A stretch of 64,000 nt of DNA from Microvirga antarctica (GTDB lineage: Bacteria > Pseudomonadota > Alphaproteobacteria > Rhizobiales > Beijerinckiaceae): contig NZ_JAGEMM010000009.1 of assembly GCF_017921815.1 (NCBI RefSeq), forward strand, positions 55,952 to 119,951, in the 5' to 3' direction. Numbering within the stretch: position 1 is the stretch's first letter; every line of letters starts with the position of its first letter. The position numbers and the translations under genes are program-made. Positions 1 through 9,269 of this stretch are shown in pieces. The notes beneath the pieces are model-generated. The model saw nothing but the letters and a program-made list of their open reading frames with translations, did no database searches and was not told where the DNA came from.

Positions 1-2210
1 AGCACCGTCAATTCTGTGACGCCCCGGAAGGGATCGGTCTCATAGTGGGTCGTCACCGTCCGTCCGGCTTTCTCCGCCTCGCGCACGAACCTCGCCTGCT
101 TGATGCGCCGGGACAGGTCGGTCTTGAGCCAGTAGCCCGGCGAGAGACGCGCCGCATACACGTCGAAATCCTCGGCCGTCCAGCTCGGAAGTTCCTGCCG
201 GAGTTCCTCCTGTGCCAGCCTCACGCGCTCGGAGCGGGCGATATCGGCCGTCCCGCCGCCGAGAAGGATCTCGGTCTCGTGGTACAGGTTGCGGAGCAGC
301 TGCCCTTTCCATCCCGTCCACACCCCCGGGCCCACGGCCTTGATGTCGACGATGGTCAACACGAGCAGCAGCTTCAGTCGCTCCATCGTCTGCACCACGG
401 CGGCAAAGGCCTTGATGGTGGCAGGATCGGACAGGTCTCGGCTCTGGGCGGTGTTGGACATCAACAGGTGGTGTTCCACCAGCCACGCCACGGTCTCGGT
501 CTCGGCCTCTGACAGGCCGAAGCGCGGACCGAGCTTGCGGGCGATGATCGCGCCCGCCTGCGAATGATCGGCCGGCCGGCCCTTGGCGATATCGTGCAGG
601 AACACCGCCACGAACAACGCCCGCCGGTTGCGGATCGTGCCCACGATGGTGTTGGCCAGCGGGTGATCGTCGCCCAGCCGTCCGGCCTCGATCTCGGTCA
701 GCACCCCGATGGAGCGCAGCAGGTGCTCGTCGACCGTGTAGTGGTGATACATGTTGAACTGCATCATCGACACGATGCGGCCGAAATCCGGCACGAAGCG
801 CCCGAGCACGCCGGCCTCGTTCATCAGTCGCAGCACCACCTCCGGCGCGTTCTTCGACGACAGGATGTCGACGAACATCCGGTTGGCGTCCGGGTCCTTG
901 CGCAGGGTCGGGGTGATGAGCTTGAGCGAGCGCGTCGCCAGGCGCGTCGCGTCAGGGTTGATCGGCAAATTGTGTTTGTCGGCGAGCCAGAACAGGCGGA
1001 TGAGATTGACCGGGTCGCGCTCGAAGGCGAGGTCATCGACGACGTTGATGCGGTTGTTGTCGATGATGAAATCGTCCGCCACCAATGCGCCGCCGCGCTG
1101 ACGGCGGAAATGGCCGAACAACCGGTTGAGGACAGGACGACGCTTGGTCTGCCGGGCTTCGAGTTCCGCGCAGACGATGGCGGTGAGATCGCCCACATCC
1201 TTGGCGACGCGAAAATACGCCTTCATGAAGCGCTCGACGCCGGACAGTCCGCCGCGCCCCTTGTAGCCGATCCGTTCCGCGATGACGCGCTGCAGGTCGA
1301 ACGTCAGGCGCTCCTCCGCGCGGCCGGTGACGAAGTGAAGATGGCAGCGCACCCGCCAGAGAAATTCCTCGCAGCGGGCAAAGAGCTGGAATTCTTCCGG
1401 CGTGAACAGGCCCGCGCGCACCAGCTCTTCCGGCTCACGCACCCGATAGACGTATTTGGCGATCCAGAAGAGCGTGTTGAGATCGCGCAGGCCGCCCTTG
1501 CCGTCCTTGACGTTGGGCTCCACGAGGTAGCGCGACACACCGGCTTTCGCCACGCGGGCGTCGCGTTCCTTGAGCTTGGCGTCCACGAAGGCGGGAGCAG
1601 AAACGGCCACCAGTTCCCGGTCGAAGCGCTCGACCAGCGTGTCGTAGAGTTCGAGATCGCCAAAGAGATAGCGCGCTTCCAGCAGGGAGGTGCGGATCGT
1701 CATGTCGCCTGCGGCCTCGCGCATGCACTCCTCGACCGACCGGGTCGCGTGGCCGACCTTTAATTTCAGGTCCCACAGCACATACAGGATCGCTTCGACG
1801 ACGCTCTCGCTCCAGGCAGTCTGCTTGTAGGGCAGCAGGAATAGGAGATCCACATCCGAGCCGGGAGCGAGCGTCCCGCGCCCATATCCCCCGGTCGCCA
1901 CAACCGCGAGCCGTTCGCCCGATGACGGGTTGGCGGCGGGGTAGAGATGGCCCACCACCGCGTCGTAGATGGTGCGGACGATGCCATCCATGTCGGCGCA
2001 CAAGGTGCGGGCGCAGGCGAGGCCATCCTGGTGCGCGAGAAGGTTTTTCTCCGCCTCCGCATGCCCTTCGGAAAGCTGGCGCAGCAGTTCAGGCACCAGC
2101 ACCTGTCGCAGATCGCTCGTATCGCGAATGGTGGCCTGCTTCAGGGCGGTCAGGACATGGGCGGAGGACGTGGTCAGCATGAGCGGCCTTGGTTGTCTCG
2201 CCTCCGCCAT
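1..2210 (-). CDS. glnD: [Protein-PII] uridylyltransferase/uridylyl-removing enzyme, 3' end cut by the window
   Basis: Bifunctional nitrogen sensor that uridylylates PII proteins under nitrogen limitation and removes UMP when glutamine is high. The leftward frame is open for 736 codons and leaves the window. The nucleotidyltransferase motif GGYGRGTLAPGSDVDLL lies near residues 106-123, and the HD phosphohydrolase motif VFLHDIAKG near residue 539. The reading ends in GVTELTV, the expected entry to the first ACT domain, so both ACT domains are off the edge. I chose ATG 2210 (MAEARQPRPL) because GAAGGG precedes it by about 9 nt; ATG 2180 is a weaker in-frame alternative. Very sure of the family, less sure of the exact start. 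Confidence 0.95.
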   Translation of the reverse strand, partial: MAEARQPRPLMLTTSSAHVLTALKQATIRDTSDLRQVLVPELLRQLSEGHAEAEKNLLAHQDGLACARTLCADMDGIVRTIYDAVVGHLYPAANPSSGERLAVVATGGYGRGTLAPGSDVDLLFLLPYKQTAWSESVVEAILYVLWDLKLKVGHATRSVEECMREAAGDMTIRTSLLEARYLFGDLELYDTLVERFDRELVAVSAPAFVDAKLKERDARVAKAGVSRYLVEPNVKDGKGGLRDLNTLFWIAKYVYRVREPEELVRAGLFTPEEFQLFARCEEFLWRVRCHLHFVTGRAEERLTFDLQRVIAERIGYKGRGGLSGVERFMKAYFRVAKDVGDLTAIVCAELEARQTKRRPVLNRLFGHFRRQRGGALVADDFIIDNNRINVVDDLAFERDPVNLIRLFWLADKHNLPINPDATRLATRSLKLITPTLRKDPDANRMFVDILSSKNAPEVVLRLMNEAGVLGRFVPDFGRIVSMMQFNMYHHYTVDEHLLRSIGVLTEIEAGRLGDDHPLANTIVGTIRNRRALFVAVFLHDIAKGRPADHSQAGAIIARKLGPRFGLSEAETETVAWLVEHHLLMSNTAQSRDLSDPATIKAFAAVVQTMERLKLLLVLTIVDIKAVGPGVWTGWKGQLLRNLYHETEILLGGGTADIARSERVRLAQEELRQELPSWTAEDFDVYAARLSPGYWLKTDLSRRIKQARFVREAEKAGRTVTTHYETDPFRGVTELTV

Positions 2211-2282
2211 AGCATTTCGCCCTTCACAAGCCCATGCGGTGTGTGCAATGCAGGAAGCACAGTTCTTTCTTGAACTCCACGT

Positions 2283-2311
2283 TTGACATAAGAAACACTA
2301 CGTCCTACAAA
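2283..2311 (+). promoter_or_regulatory. Candidate sigma-70-type promoter of the ABC importer operon
   Basis: TTGACA at 2283-2288 is followed after exactly 17 nt by TACAAA at 2306-2311, about 120 nt before the start of the substrate-binding protein. The match is by eye only. No operator or riboswitch-like fold was evident in the rest of the 220-nt gap between glnD and this operon. Confidence 0.4.
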
Positions 2312-2431
2312 AAGGACACGCGCCGATTTGAGCATGCAGCTTGCGGGCGCGAAACAAGTGCAGCTAAAGCGCCGGGTAGCGACAGCCGATCAAGGCCGAA
2401 GCTCCAAAGCGCGGAACCCAGGACATTCCTC

Positions 2432-3391
2432 ATGAGCGTCTCCCGCCGTCTCCTTCTCGTTGCCGCCTTCACGGCAGGCCTCGCCAGCACCGCGTTCGCC
2501 CAGCCCAAGGAAGTGCGGATCGATTACGCGACATACAATCCCGTCAGTCTCGTCCTGAAGGACAAGGGTTTCCTCGAGAAGGAACTGGCCAAGGACGGCA
2601 TTTCGGTGCGCTGGGTGCTGTCGGCGGGCTCCAACAAGGCGCTCGAATGTCTCAATGCCGGCTCGATCGATTTCGGCTCGACGGCGGGCGCAGCCGCGCT
2701 GATCGGCAAGATCAACGGCAACCCGATCACCTCGATCTATGTCTATTCGCGCCCCGAATGGACGGCGCTCGTCACGGGCAAGGACTCGACCATCACCAAG
2801 GTCGCCGACCTCAAGGGCAAGCGCGTGGCTGTCACCCGAGGCACCGACCCGCATATCTTCCTGGTGCGCGCGCTGCAGGAAGCCAAGCTCACCGAGAAGG
2901 ACGTGAAGCTCGTCCTGCTCCAGCACGCTGACGGGCGCACCGCGCTGGAACGCGGCGACGTCGATGCCTGGGCGGGTCTCGATCCCCTAATGGCGGCAGC
3001 CGAAGTCGAGAGCGGCGCGAAACTCTTCTACCGCAATGCGCCCGCCAATACGTGGGGCGTGCTGAACGTCAGCGAGTCCTTTGCCAAGGACAACCCGGCC
3101 CTCGTGCAGAAAGTGCTCAAGGCCTACGAGGAGGCGCGGGCCTACGCGCTCGCCAATCCGGCCGAGCTGAAGAAGTCCCTTATCGCCTATACCAAGCTGC
3201 CGGACGCGGTCATCGACCGTCAGCTTGCGCGCACCGAACTCACGCATTCGACCATCGGCAAGGCGCAGGCCGAGACCATCCTTGCCGCCGGTCTGGCGCT
3301 TCAGGAAGCAGGCGTGATCGCGGCCGACACCAACGTGAAGGCTGCCGTCGACTCCCTTATCGATCCCCGTTTCGCGACCGCGTCTCGCTGA
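2432..3391 (+). CDS. ABC transporter substrate-binding protein, aliphatic sulfonate/taurine (SsuA/NMT1) type
   Basis: Periplasmic binding protein of 319 aa that would deliver an organosulfur or related anion to the permease downstream. It opens with a Sec signal peptide (MSVSRRLLLVAAFTAGLAS, cleavage near AFA-QP), then the family-typical text VRIDYATYNPVSLVLKDKG and a lobe-I stretch FGSTAGAAALIGKINGNPI. Length is normal for SsuA-like proteins. I chose ATG 2432 over longer in-frame options because the signal peptide begins there. It is first of four same-strand genes (binding protein, permease, ATPase, OsmC). No monooxygenase ssuD is nearby, so sulfonate specificity is inferred from family only; taurine, nitrate or pyrimidine-precursor ligands remain possible. 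Confidence 0.85.
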   Translation: MSVSRRLLLVAAFTAGLASTAFAQPKEVRIDYATYNPVSLVLKDKGFLEKELAKDGISVRWVLSAGSNKALECLNAGSIDFGSTAGAAALIGKINGNPITSIYVYSRPEWTALVTGKDSTITKVADLKGKRVAVTRGTDPHIFLVRALQEAKLTEKDVKLVLLQHADGRTALERGDVDAWAGLDPLMAAAEVESGAKLFYRNAPANTWGVLNVSESFAKDNPALVQKVLKAYEEARAYALANPAELKKSLIAYTKLPDAVIDRQLARTELTHSTIGKAQAETILAAGLALQEAGVIAADTNVKAAVDSLIDPRFATASR

Positions 3392-3413
3392 GACCTCACC
3401 ACGGGAGAGCGCC

Positions 3414-4268
3414 GTGACAGGCAAAGCCGAACGCCAAGCCTGGTCCTCTGTCGAGGAAGCCGCCGCTCTCGCGGCTCCTCCACCTGCCGGGAAGCAGCGC
3501 CCTTTCGAGTGGCGCGTGCTTCTCGGTTTTCTGTTGCCCGTGATCGTGGCGCTCGCATGGGAGGCCGCGGTCCATTTCGGCTTCGCGCAGGGCCGGCTCG
3601 TCCCGCCCCCGAGCCGGATCTTCGCCACGCTCAGCGCACTTGCCGCGACCGGCGAACTCTGGACGCATGTCAGTGCGACCTTGTGGCGGGTCCTTGTCGG
3701 ATTCGTTCTCGGTGCGTCGGCGGGCATCGTGCTGGGCGCACTGTCTGGATCCTCGGAGACGACCCGCAGGCTGCTCGACCCGACCCTCCAGGCCCTGCGC
3801 GCCATTCCGTCCATCGCCTGGGTGCCGCTGTTCATCCTCTGGCTCGGCATCTTCGAGGCCTCGAAGGTGGCGCTCATCGCCATCGGGGTGTTCTTCCCCG
3901 TCTATCTCGGCATCACGGGCGCGATCCTCTCGGTCGACCGCAAGCTCGTCGAGGTCGGCCGCGTGTTTCGCCTGTCGCGCCTGAAAATGGCCCGCCGGAT
4001 CCTGCTTCCCGCCGTGCTGCCCGAAGCCTTGATCGCGTTGCGGTCGGGGCTGGGCCTCGGCTTCATGTTCGTGGTCGCCGCCGAGATCATGGGCGCGTCG
4101 GAAGGGCTCGGCTATCTTCTCGTCGACGGCCAGCAGATGGGCCGTCCGGACCATATCCTGGCGGCCATCATCGCCTTCGCGATTTTGGGCAAGCTCGCCG
4201 ACAGCCTTCTGGTTGGCGCAACGAAACCCCTGGTGCGCTGGCAGGACACGGCGCGGGGAACGCTCTGA
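3414..4268 (+). CDS. ABC transporter permease, SsuC/TauC type
   Basis: Inner-membrane subunit of the importer, 284 aa, starting at GTG 3414 after GGGAGAGC. After a polar N-terminus of about 35 residues it has roughly six hydrophobic segments. The cytoplasmic coupling-helix region lies around residues 170-195 (VEVGRVFRLSRLKMARRILLP), matching the EAA-type loop of this family. Its stop overlaps the ATPase start (TGATG at 4266-4270), so the two are translationally coupled. Family assignment is firm; substrate is not. Confidence 0.87.
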   Translation: MTGKAERQAWSSVEEAAALAAPPPAGKQRPFEWRVLLGFLLPVIVALAWEAAVHFGFAQGRLVPPPSRIFATLSALAATGELWTHVSATLWRVLVGFVLGASAGIVLGALSGSSETTRRLLDPTLQALRAIPSIAWVPLFILWLGIFEASKVALIAIGVFFPVYLGITGAILSVDRKLVEVGRVFRLSRLKMARRILLPAVLPEALIALRSGLGLGFMFVVAAEIMGASEGLGYLLVDGQQMGRPDHILAAIIAFAILGKLADSLLVGATKPLVRWQDTARGTL

Positions 4269-5056
4269 TGCTGAATCTCGCGCATCTCTCCAAGGTCTAT
4301 GCGGACGGCACGCGGGCCCTGTCGGACATCAATCTGGCGGTGCGCGAGAGCGAGATCGTTGGCCTGATCGGCGGCTCGGGCTGCGGCAAGACCACCCTTT
4401 TGCGTCTCATCGCCGGCCTCGATACCGCCAGTCAGGGCCAGATCAGCCTCGACGGGGAAATCATCACAGAGCCGCATCCGGCCATCGGCATCGTCTTTCA
4501 GGAGCCGCGCCTGCTGCCCTGGCTTACGGTCTCGGACAACGTGGCGTTCGGCCTCGACCAGGTGGCGCCGGCAGAGCGCGCCGCGCGGGTCGCCCACGCC
4601 CTCGACAAGATCGGCCTTGCCGAACACGCCACGCGCTGGCCCCGGGATCTTTCCGGCGGGCAGCAGCAGCGGGTCGCCATCGCGCGGGTCTTTGTCGCCA
4701 ACCCGAAGGTGTTGCTGCTCGACGAGCCTTTCTCGGCGCTGGATGCCTTCACGCGCGCCAGCCTGCACGAGCATCTGCTTGGCCTCTGGGAAGAGACGCG
4801 CCCCACCGTCGTCCTCGTCACCCACGACGTTCAGGAAGCGGTGACGCTTGCTGATCGCGCCATCGTCATGCAACCCAAGCCCGGGCGCATCTTCGACGAA
4901 TTGCCGCTGGGCATTGCCCGTCCGCGCGACCGCTCCTCCCTCCCCTTCGAGAGCGCGGTCCGGCGCGTCATGGGCGCTCTGGACCATTCGCTCAACACCG
5001 TGCAAACATCGCCGCAACGCGAGCGCGACCGCGAGGCGGCCGGGCTCTGGTGGTAA
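4268..5056 (+). CDS. ABC transporter ATP-binding protein, SsuB/TauB type
   Basis: Cytoplasmic ATPase of 262 aa that powers the importer. Walker A GGSGCGKTT is at about residues 35-43, the Q-loop (VFQEPRLLPW) near 77-86, the signature LSGGQQQRVAIAR near 128-140, Walker B with catalytic Glu (VLLLDEPFSALD) near 148-159, and the H-loop TH shortly after. The length and the FQEPRLLPW motif are typical of nitrate/sulfonate ATPases. The start overlaps the permease stop by one base, which favours this ATG over the longer upstream open frame. Confidence 0.9.
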   Translation: MLNLAHLSKVYADGTRALSDINLAVRESEIVGLIGGSGCGKTTLLRLIAGLDTASQGQISLDGEIITEPHPAIGIVFQEPRLLPWLTVSDNVAFGLDQVAPAERAARVAHALDKIGLAEHATRWPRDLSGGQQQRVAIARVFVANPKVLLLDEPFSALDAFTRASLHEHLLGLWEETRPTVVLVTHDVQEAVTLADRAIVMQPKPGRIFDELPLGIARPRDRSSLPFESAVRRVMGALDHSLNTVQTSPQRERDREAAGLWW

Positions 5057-5071
5057 TTCAGGAAACGCATC

Positions 5072-5581
5072 ATGGAATCGACGGAACTGCGCGCCCTCCA
5101 GGCGCCGCTCAAGGACCAATATCGGGCAGCGCCGGAATCGGCCGTCGTCACGTTGAAGGCGCAGGGCACCCTCGATGACCAGAGCATCGCCTGCAAGGTC
5201 GAGACGGGACGCGCCCTTGCCATCGCAGGGCTTCATCCGGCCAGCGGCGGAACCGGTGCGGAATTGTGCTCGGGCGACATGCTGCTGGAGGCGCTCGTCG
5301 CCTGTGCGGGCGTGACCCTGAAGGCGGTCGCCACAGCGCTCGAGATCGACATCCGCCACGGCGTGGTGAAGGCCGAGGGCGATCTCGATTTCCGCGGCAC
5401 GCTCGGCGTCGACAAGACGGCGCCGGTGGGCTTCCGGGCCATTCGCCTGAGCTTCGAGGTGGACACCGACGCGCCGCAGGAGAAGGTCGATCAGCTGCTC
5501 AAGCTGTCGGAGCGCTATTGCGTGGTCTACCAGACGCTCAACCACCGCCCCGAGCTGACCAGCACCCTGTCGCGCGCCTGA
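5072..5581 (+). CDS. OsmC/Ohr family peroxidase-like protein
   Basis: A 169-aa protein of the OsmC superfamily, whose members reduce organic or inorganic peroxides through two cysteines. The first conserved Cys is in LLEALVACAGVTL (residue 78) and the second in LSERYCVVYQTL (residue 150), the two hallmark positions. It follows the ABC ATPase by 15 nt and probably shares its transcript. Pairing OsmC proteins with sulfonate importers suggests a role in handling reactive sulfur species or peroxide during organosulfur use, but that is inference. Confidence 0.85.
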   Translation: MESTELRALQAPLKDQYRAAPESAVVTLKAQGTLDDQSIACKVETGRALAIAGLHPASGGTGAELCSGDMLLEALVACAGVTLKAVATALEIDIRHGVVKAEGDLDFRGTLGVDKTAPVGFRAIRLSFEVDTDAPQEKVDQLLKLSERYCVVYQTLNHRPELTSTLSRA

Positions 5582-5591
5582 GACCTCTCGC

Positions 5592-6833
5592 TTAGTTGCC
5601 GCTCAACGACCGCGGCGCAGGGCTGATGGTCGCGGTCGCGCCCGTGTGGATTTCCTGCACCGACAAAGCGCGCTCATTGGTGCCGTCGGCCTTGAAACGG
5701 AACACGCCGTCGGCCCCGGCAAAGCCCGCCGGGTTGGTGAGCACGCCATCCGTGAAGCGCTGCGAGCCCTGGACCCGTGTGAGTGCGGCCGCGAGGGTCA
5801 CGGCGTCGTAGGACAGGGTGGCAAGGCGGATCGGATCGCTGTTGAACCGACCCCGGTAGCGGGCCGCAAAGGCGTTGAACCCGCGATTGTCCGGCGCCGA
5901 GAACCAGGCCCCGTCCAGGATCGCCACATCGAACAGACGGGGCTCATTCCACAGGCCGGTGCCCAGCAGCTTCACCTTCTGCGGATCGAAGGCCACGGCC
6001 TGGAGGTTCTGCGCGACGGCGCGCAGGCCATCGGCATTCTCCGGGACGAAGAGCGAATCCGCCTGCGGGGCGGATCCGCCGATCACCGCGCGCAGACGCT
6101 GAATGGCAGCCTGCGATTGCCCTTCCGCATAGCGCTCGATCGCCACCACCCGCAGGCCCTGTCGGGCGGCGGCCTCCCGGAACTGCGCCTCGGCGACGCT
6201 GCCATAGGTCGTCTCCGGCACCAGCGCTGCGACGGACCGGCGTCCTTGCGAGGCCGCGTAGGTGATGATCCGGTCGACCTCCGCCTGGACCAGGAAACTG
6301 AGCAGATAGATGCCGCGCGCCGCCACCGTGGTGTCGGTCGAAAATGCGATGACGGGCTTTCCGGCCTGACGGGCGACCTGCCCCGCCGCCCGAACGGATC
6401 CGGCAAAAAGCGGCCCGATGATCAATTCGGCGCCTTCGCCGATTGCTTCGCTTGCGGCCTCGCGCGCGCCCTCCGGCGTGCCGCGATCGTCCTTGACCAT
6501 CAGGGAAATCTCGGCGTTCGGCGTCTCGCCCAGCGCGAGTTCGGCCGCATTGCGCATGCTCTGGGCAGCGGCCGCCCCCTGCCCCTGTCCCGAAAGCGGA
6601 ATGATCAGGGCGACCCGCACCGGCCCGGTGCCGATTGTGGAACCGGCCGCACTTTGCTGCGGCGCGGCAGCGACGCTGGCAGGCGGAAGATCGGGAGGAC
6701 CGGCATCCCGGCCGACCCGACCGGGCGGAATCATGCTGCCGGAGCCGACACAGCCGGATAGACACAGGCCAGCCAGAACCGCGATCCGCGAACCGATACC
6801 GGCACGCCACGCGACACGGGATAAACGCACCAT
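5592..6833 (-). CDS. LppC-type penicillin-binding protein activator (LpoA-like lipoprotein)
   Basis: Lipoprotein of 413 aa with a lipobox at LCLSGC (Cys28) and a type-I periplasmic-binding fold, seen in VRVALIIPLSGQGQGAAAAQ and LIIGPLFAGSVRAAGQVA. The family (COG3107) includes LpoA, which stimulates PBP1A; in Alphaproteobacteria the role is assumed. I chose ATG 6833 because the signal peptide begins there; a longer frame to 6965 adds an unlikely 44 residues. It is divergent from rsmI, a very common alphaproteobacterial arrangement, and convergent with the OsmC gene. Confidence 0.85.
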   Translation of the reverse strand: MVRLSRVAWRAGIGSRIAVLAGLCLSGCVGSGSMIPPGRVGRDAGPPDLPPASVAAAPQQSAAGSTIGTGPVRVALIIPLSGQGQGAAAAQSMRNAAELALGETPNAEISLMVKDDRGTPEGAREAASEAIGEGAELIIGPLFAGSVRAAGQVARQAGKPVIAFSTDTTVAARGIYLLSFLVQAEVDRIITYAASQGRRSVAALVPETTYGSVAEAQFREAAARQGLRVVAIERYAEGQSQAAIQRLRAVIGGSAPQADSLFVPENADGLRAVAQNLQAVAFDPQKVKLLGTGLWNEPRLFDVAILDGAWFSAPDNRGFNAFAARYRGRFNSDPIRLATLSYDAVTLAAALTRVQGSQRFTDGVLTNPAGFAGADGVFRFKADGTNERALSVQEIHTGATATISPAPRSLSGN

Positions 6834-6958
6834 GTTCGGCCCCCTGGCGAAAGCAATCTTCTGTCGAGCCTGCCCATGGTAGAAAGAAAAGGTAAACATT
6901 GTTTCCAACCGGATATCCGGCTTCCGCCTGTGCCCGTCCCCATGCGAAACTGCCCGCG

Positions 6959-7897
6959 ATGACACAGAGAATCGACAATCGGACTCGCCGGCGTGAGCCG
7001 TCCGGCCGCACCAGCACCTTCACGGCCTTTGGCCTTGCCGCGGAAGCCCAGCCCCTGCCGCCGGGCCTTTATGTGGTGGCCACCCCCATCGGCAACCTGA
7101 AGGACGTGTCGTTCCGCGGCCTCAGCACGCTTGCCGCAGCCGACGCGGTGCTGGCCGAGGACACCCGGGTCACGAAGACCCTGCTGGCCCATTACGGCAT
7201 CACCACGCCGCTGGTGGCCTATCACGAGCATTCCAACGACGCGGTCCGCGACCGCATGGTGCACCGGATCCGCGAGGGGCAGGCCCTGGCGCTGGTCTCG
7301 GATGCCGGCACGCCCCTCGTGTCCGATCCCGGCTACAAGCTGGTTCAGGCTGCCATCGCCGAAGGCCTGCCGGTGACCCCGATTCCCGGCCCGTCGGCCG
7401 TGCTGACCGCGCTCGTGGTCTCGGGGCTGCCGACGGACCGCTTCTTCTTTGAGGGCTTCCTGCCGCCCAAGAGCGCCGCGCGCCGGGCGCGTCTTGCCGA
7501 GATCGGCAGCATTCCCGGCACGCTCATGCTGTTCGAGGGGCCGCACCGGCTGCCCGAGATGCTGGCGGATGCCGCGGCTGTTCTGGGCGATCGGCAGGCG
7601 GTGGTCGCCCGCGAGCTGACCAAGATGTTCGAAACCATTCGACGCGGCTCCCTGCCGGACCTCGCCGCGACCTTCGCGGCGGAAGGGCCGCCCAAGGGCG
7701 AGATCGTCGTGCTCATCGGCGAGGCCACAAAAGCCATGCAGGCGGTCGAAGTGGATGCAGCACTCGACGGCAAACTCGAGGCCGCCCTCAAGAACCATTC
7801 CATCAAGGACGCGGCGGCGATCGTCGCCGACGAACTCGACATGCCCAAGCGCGAGATTTACGCCCGCGCCCTCGCCCTCGCCAAAAAGGCCGAATGA
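6959..7897 (+). CDS. rsmI: 16S rRNA (cytidine(1402)-2'-O)-methyltransferase
   Basis: SAM-dependent enzyme of 312 aa that 2'-O-methylates C1402 in the ribosomal decoding centre, together with RsmH. The tetrapyrrole-methylase fold is shown by [18 protein letters not shown] near residue 36, [29 protein letters not shown] and [15 protein letters not shown] 6959 is preferred to an upstream TTG because the family starts shortly before the GLYVV strand. The last four bases overlap yraN (ATGA), indicating coupling. Confidence 0.95.
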   Translation: MTQRIDNRTRRREPSGRTSTFTAFGLAAEAQPLPPGLYVVATPIGNLKDVSFRGLSTLAAADAVLAEDTRVTKTLLAHYGITTPLVAYHEHSNDAVRDRMVHRIREGQALALVSDAGTPLVSDPGYKLVQAAIAEGLPVTPIPGPSAVLTALVVSGLPTDRFFFEGFLPPKSAARRARLAEIGSIPGTLMLFEGPHRLPEMLADAAAVLGDRQAVVARELTKMFETIRRGSLPDLAATFAAEGPPKGEIVVLIGEATKAMQAVEVDAALDGKLEAALKNHSIKDAAAIVADELDMPKREIYARALALAKKAE

Positions 7898-8271
7898 CCG
7901 GCGCGGCGGAGCGGCGGCGGACGACCTTTCTGCGCGGACATCAGGCCGAGTGGATCGCTCTCCTGTATCTTCTGGCCAAGGGCTACCGCCCCATCGCACG
8001 CCGCTTTTCGGCGGCCGGGGGCGAGATCGACCTCATCGTGTCGCGCGGCGACACGATTGCGTTCGTCGAGGTCAAGGCGCGAGGGCTGATGGACGATGCC
8101 CTCACCGCCATCACGGCGACCAAGCGACGGCGGTTTTCGCGCGCCGCGCGAGCCTGGCTGTCCCGCAATGGCTGGGCGGCTGGCCGGACGTGGCGGGCAG
8201 ATGCGGTTTTCGTGGCCCCGGGACGCTGGCCCCGTCATCTGAAGGCGGCGTTCGAGCTCGAGATTTCCTAG
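7894..8271 (+). CDS. yraN: YraN family (UPF0102) endonuclease-like protein
   Basis: 125-aa protein with the restriction-endonuclease-like core of UPF0102. E-x-D-L ([12 protein letters not shown]) is near residues 43-54, followed by FVEVKAR at about 58-64, the E-x-K pair of a PD-(D/E)XK nuclease. The biochemical role in bacteria is unsettled. The start overlaps the rsmI stop by 4 nt. Its TAG stop (8269-8271) interlocks with the TAG of the convergent lipid kinase in the palindrome CTAG. Confidence 0.9.
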   Translation: MTGAAERRRTTFLRGHQAEWIALLYLLAKGYRPIARRFSAAGGEIDLIVSRGDTIAFVEVKARGLMDDALTAITATKRRRFSRAARAWLSRNGWAAGRTWRADAVFVAPGRWPRHLKAAFELEIS

Positions 8272-9146
8272 GGCGCAAACACCGTCACGGCCCCCGGCTT
8301 GAGGGAGAAATGGGCGGGCGTCTTGGTGACGATCTCACCATCCGCGTTGACGGAGCGGGGCCGCCTCGTGCGAAGCTCGAATTCGGTGGCGCGGATCGCC
8401 CGCACCTCGTCCCATGCACCTTGCTCGCCGTATCGAAACGACCGGGCCATCAGCGCAAGTTTCCAGGCGCGGCGGAATTCGAGGCTGTAGAGGTCGAGAT
8501 GCTCGTCATCGATGGCGGCGTTCTTTTCCACCGCGTTGCCACCGCCGTAATAGCGCCCGTTCCCGACAGCGATCTGCAGGGTCCTGACCCGCACGCTGCC
8601 CTCTTCGCTCGTGATCGTGGCGCGAAACGGACGGGCCTGCGACAGGACCTTGAGGGCCGTGAACGCATAGGCGAGGCGGCCGAAACGACGCTTCACATCC
8701 TTGGTCAATTGCCGCGCCAGTTCCGTCGACAGGCCGATGCTGGCCACGTTGAAGAAGGGCTGCCCGTTCACCAGCCCGAGATCGATGGCGCGCGTCCGCC
8801 CCCGCGCGATGATGCCGGCCGCCTGCCCGATATCGGGCGGAATGCCCAACGTCCGCGCCAGGTCGTTGGCGGTGCCCATGGGCAGGACGCCGAGGGGAAG
8901 ACCCGCCTCCATCACGCCGAAGGCTGCAGCGTTGAGGGTGCCGTCGCCGCCGCCCACCGCCACGAGGTCGACCTTGCCCGCATAGGCCATGATCAAGGGC
9001 GACAGATCCTCGCGACGGCCGCATTCCACATGGATCGGCGTGACGCCCTGCGCCAGCAGTGCATTCTTGGCCGTCTCGCAGCCATCGGCGCCGCTGCGGC
9101 TCTTGGTGTTGACGATGAGAAGGGCGCGGCGGGACATGATGGGCAC
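8268..9146 (-). CDS. Diacylglycerol kinase family lipid kinase (YegS/DgkB type)
   Basis: Likely lipid kinase of 292 aa. The DAGK catalytic core is recognisable: [11 protein letters not shown] near the N-terminus, [16 protein letters not shown] (the GGDGT nucleotide motif) near residues 61-76, and [21 protein letters not shown] shortly after. Substrate (diacylglycerol, phosphatidylglycerol or another lipid) cannot be read from sequence. It sits convergently between yraN and gshB, which are usually adjacent in related genomes, so it may be a local insertion. Confidence 0.88.
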   Translation of the reverse strand: MPIMSRRALLIVNTKSRSGADGCETAKNALLAQGVTPIHVECGRREDLSPLIMAYAGKVDLVAVGGGDGTLNAAAFGVMEAGLPLGVLPMGTANDLARTLGIPPDIGQAAGIIARGRTRAIDLGLVNGQPFFNVASIGLSTELARQLTKDVKRRFGRLAYAFTALKVLSQARPFRATITSEEGSVRVRTLQIAVGNGRYYGGGNAVEKNAAIDDEHLDLYSLEFRRAWKLALMARSFRYGEQGAWDEVRAIRATEFELRTRRPRSVNADGEIVTKTPAHFSLKPGAVTVFAP

Positions 9147-9269
9147 AGGGTTCTCAAGCTCAGCTGGCTGGATACGACCACGTCAACACCTTGACCGTGG
9201 CTTGGTTCAGACTGGTTGCTATTCTACCGGTTCGGTTCGATAACCCGACCATATCGGAGATTCGACGCC

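Noticed and set aside
564..1763. Long plus-strand open frame opposite glnD
   Set aside because: It is the antisense shadow of a clear GlnD reading; its translation is rich in His/Arg/Asp with no domain.
2211..2431. Possible sulfur-related riboswitch upstream of the sulfonate-type importer
   Set aside because: Only a sigma-70-like promoter was evident; no conserved riboswitch core or terminator/antiterminator pair was seen.
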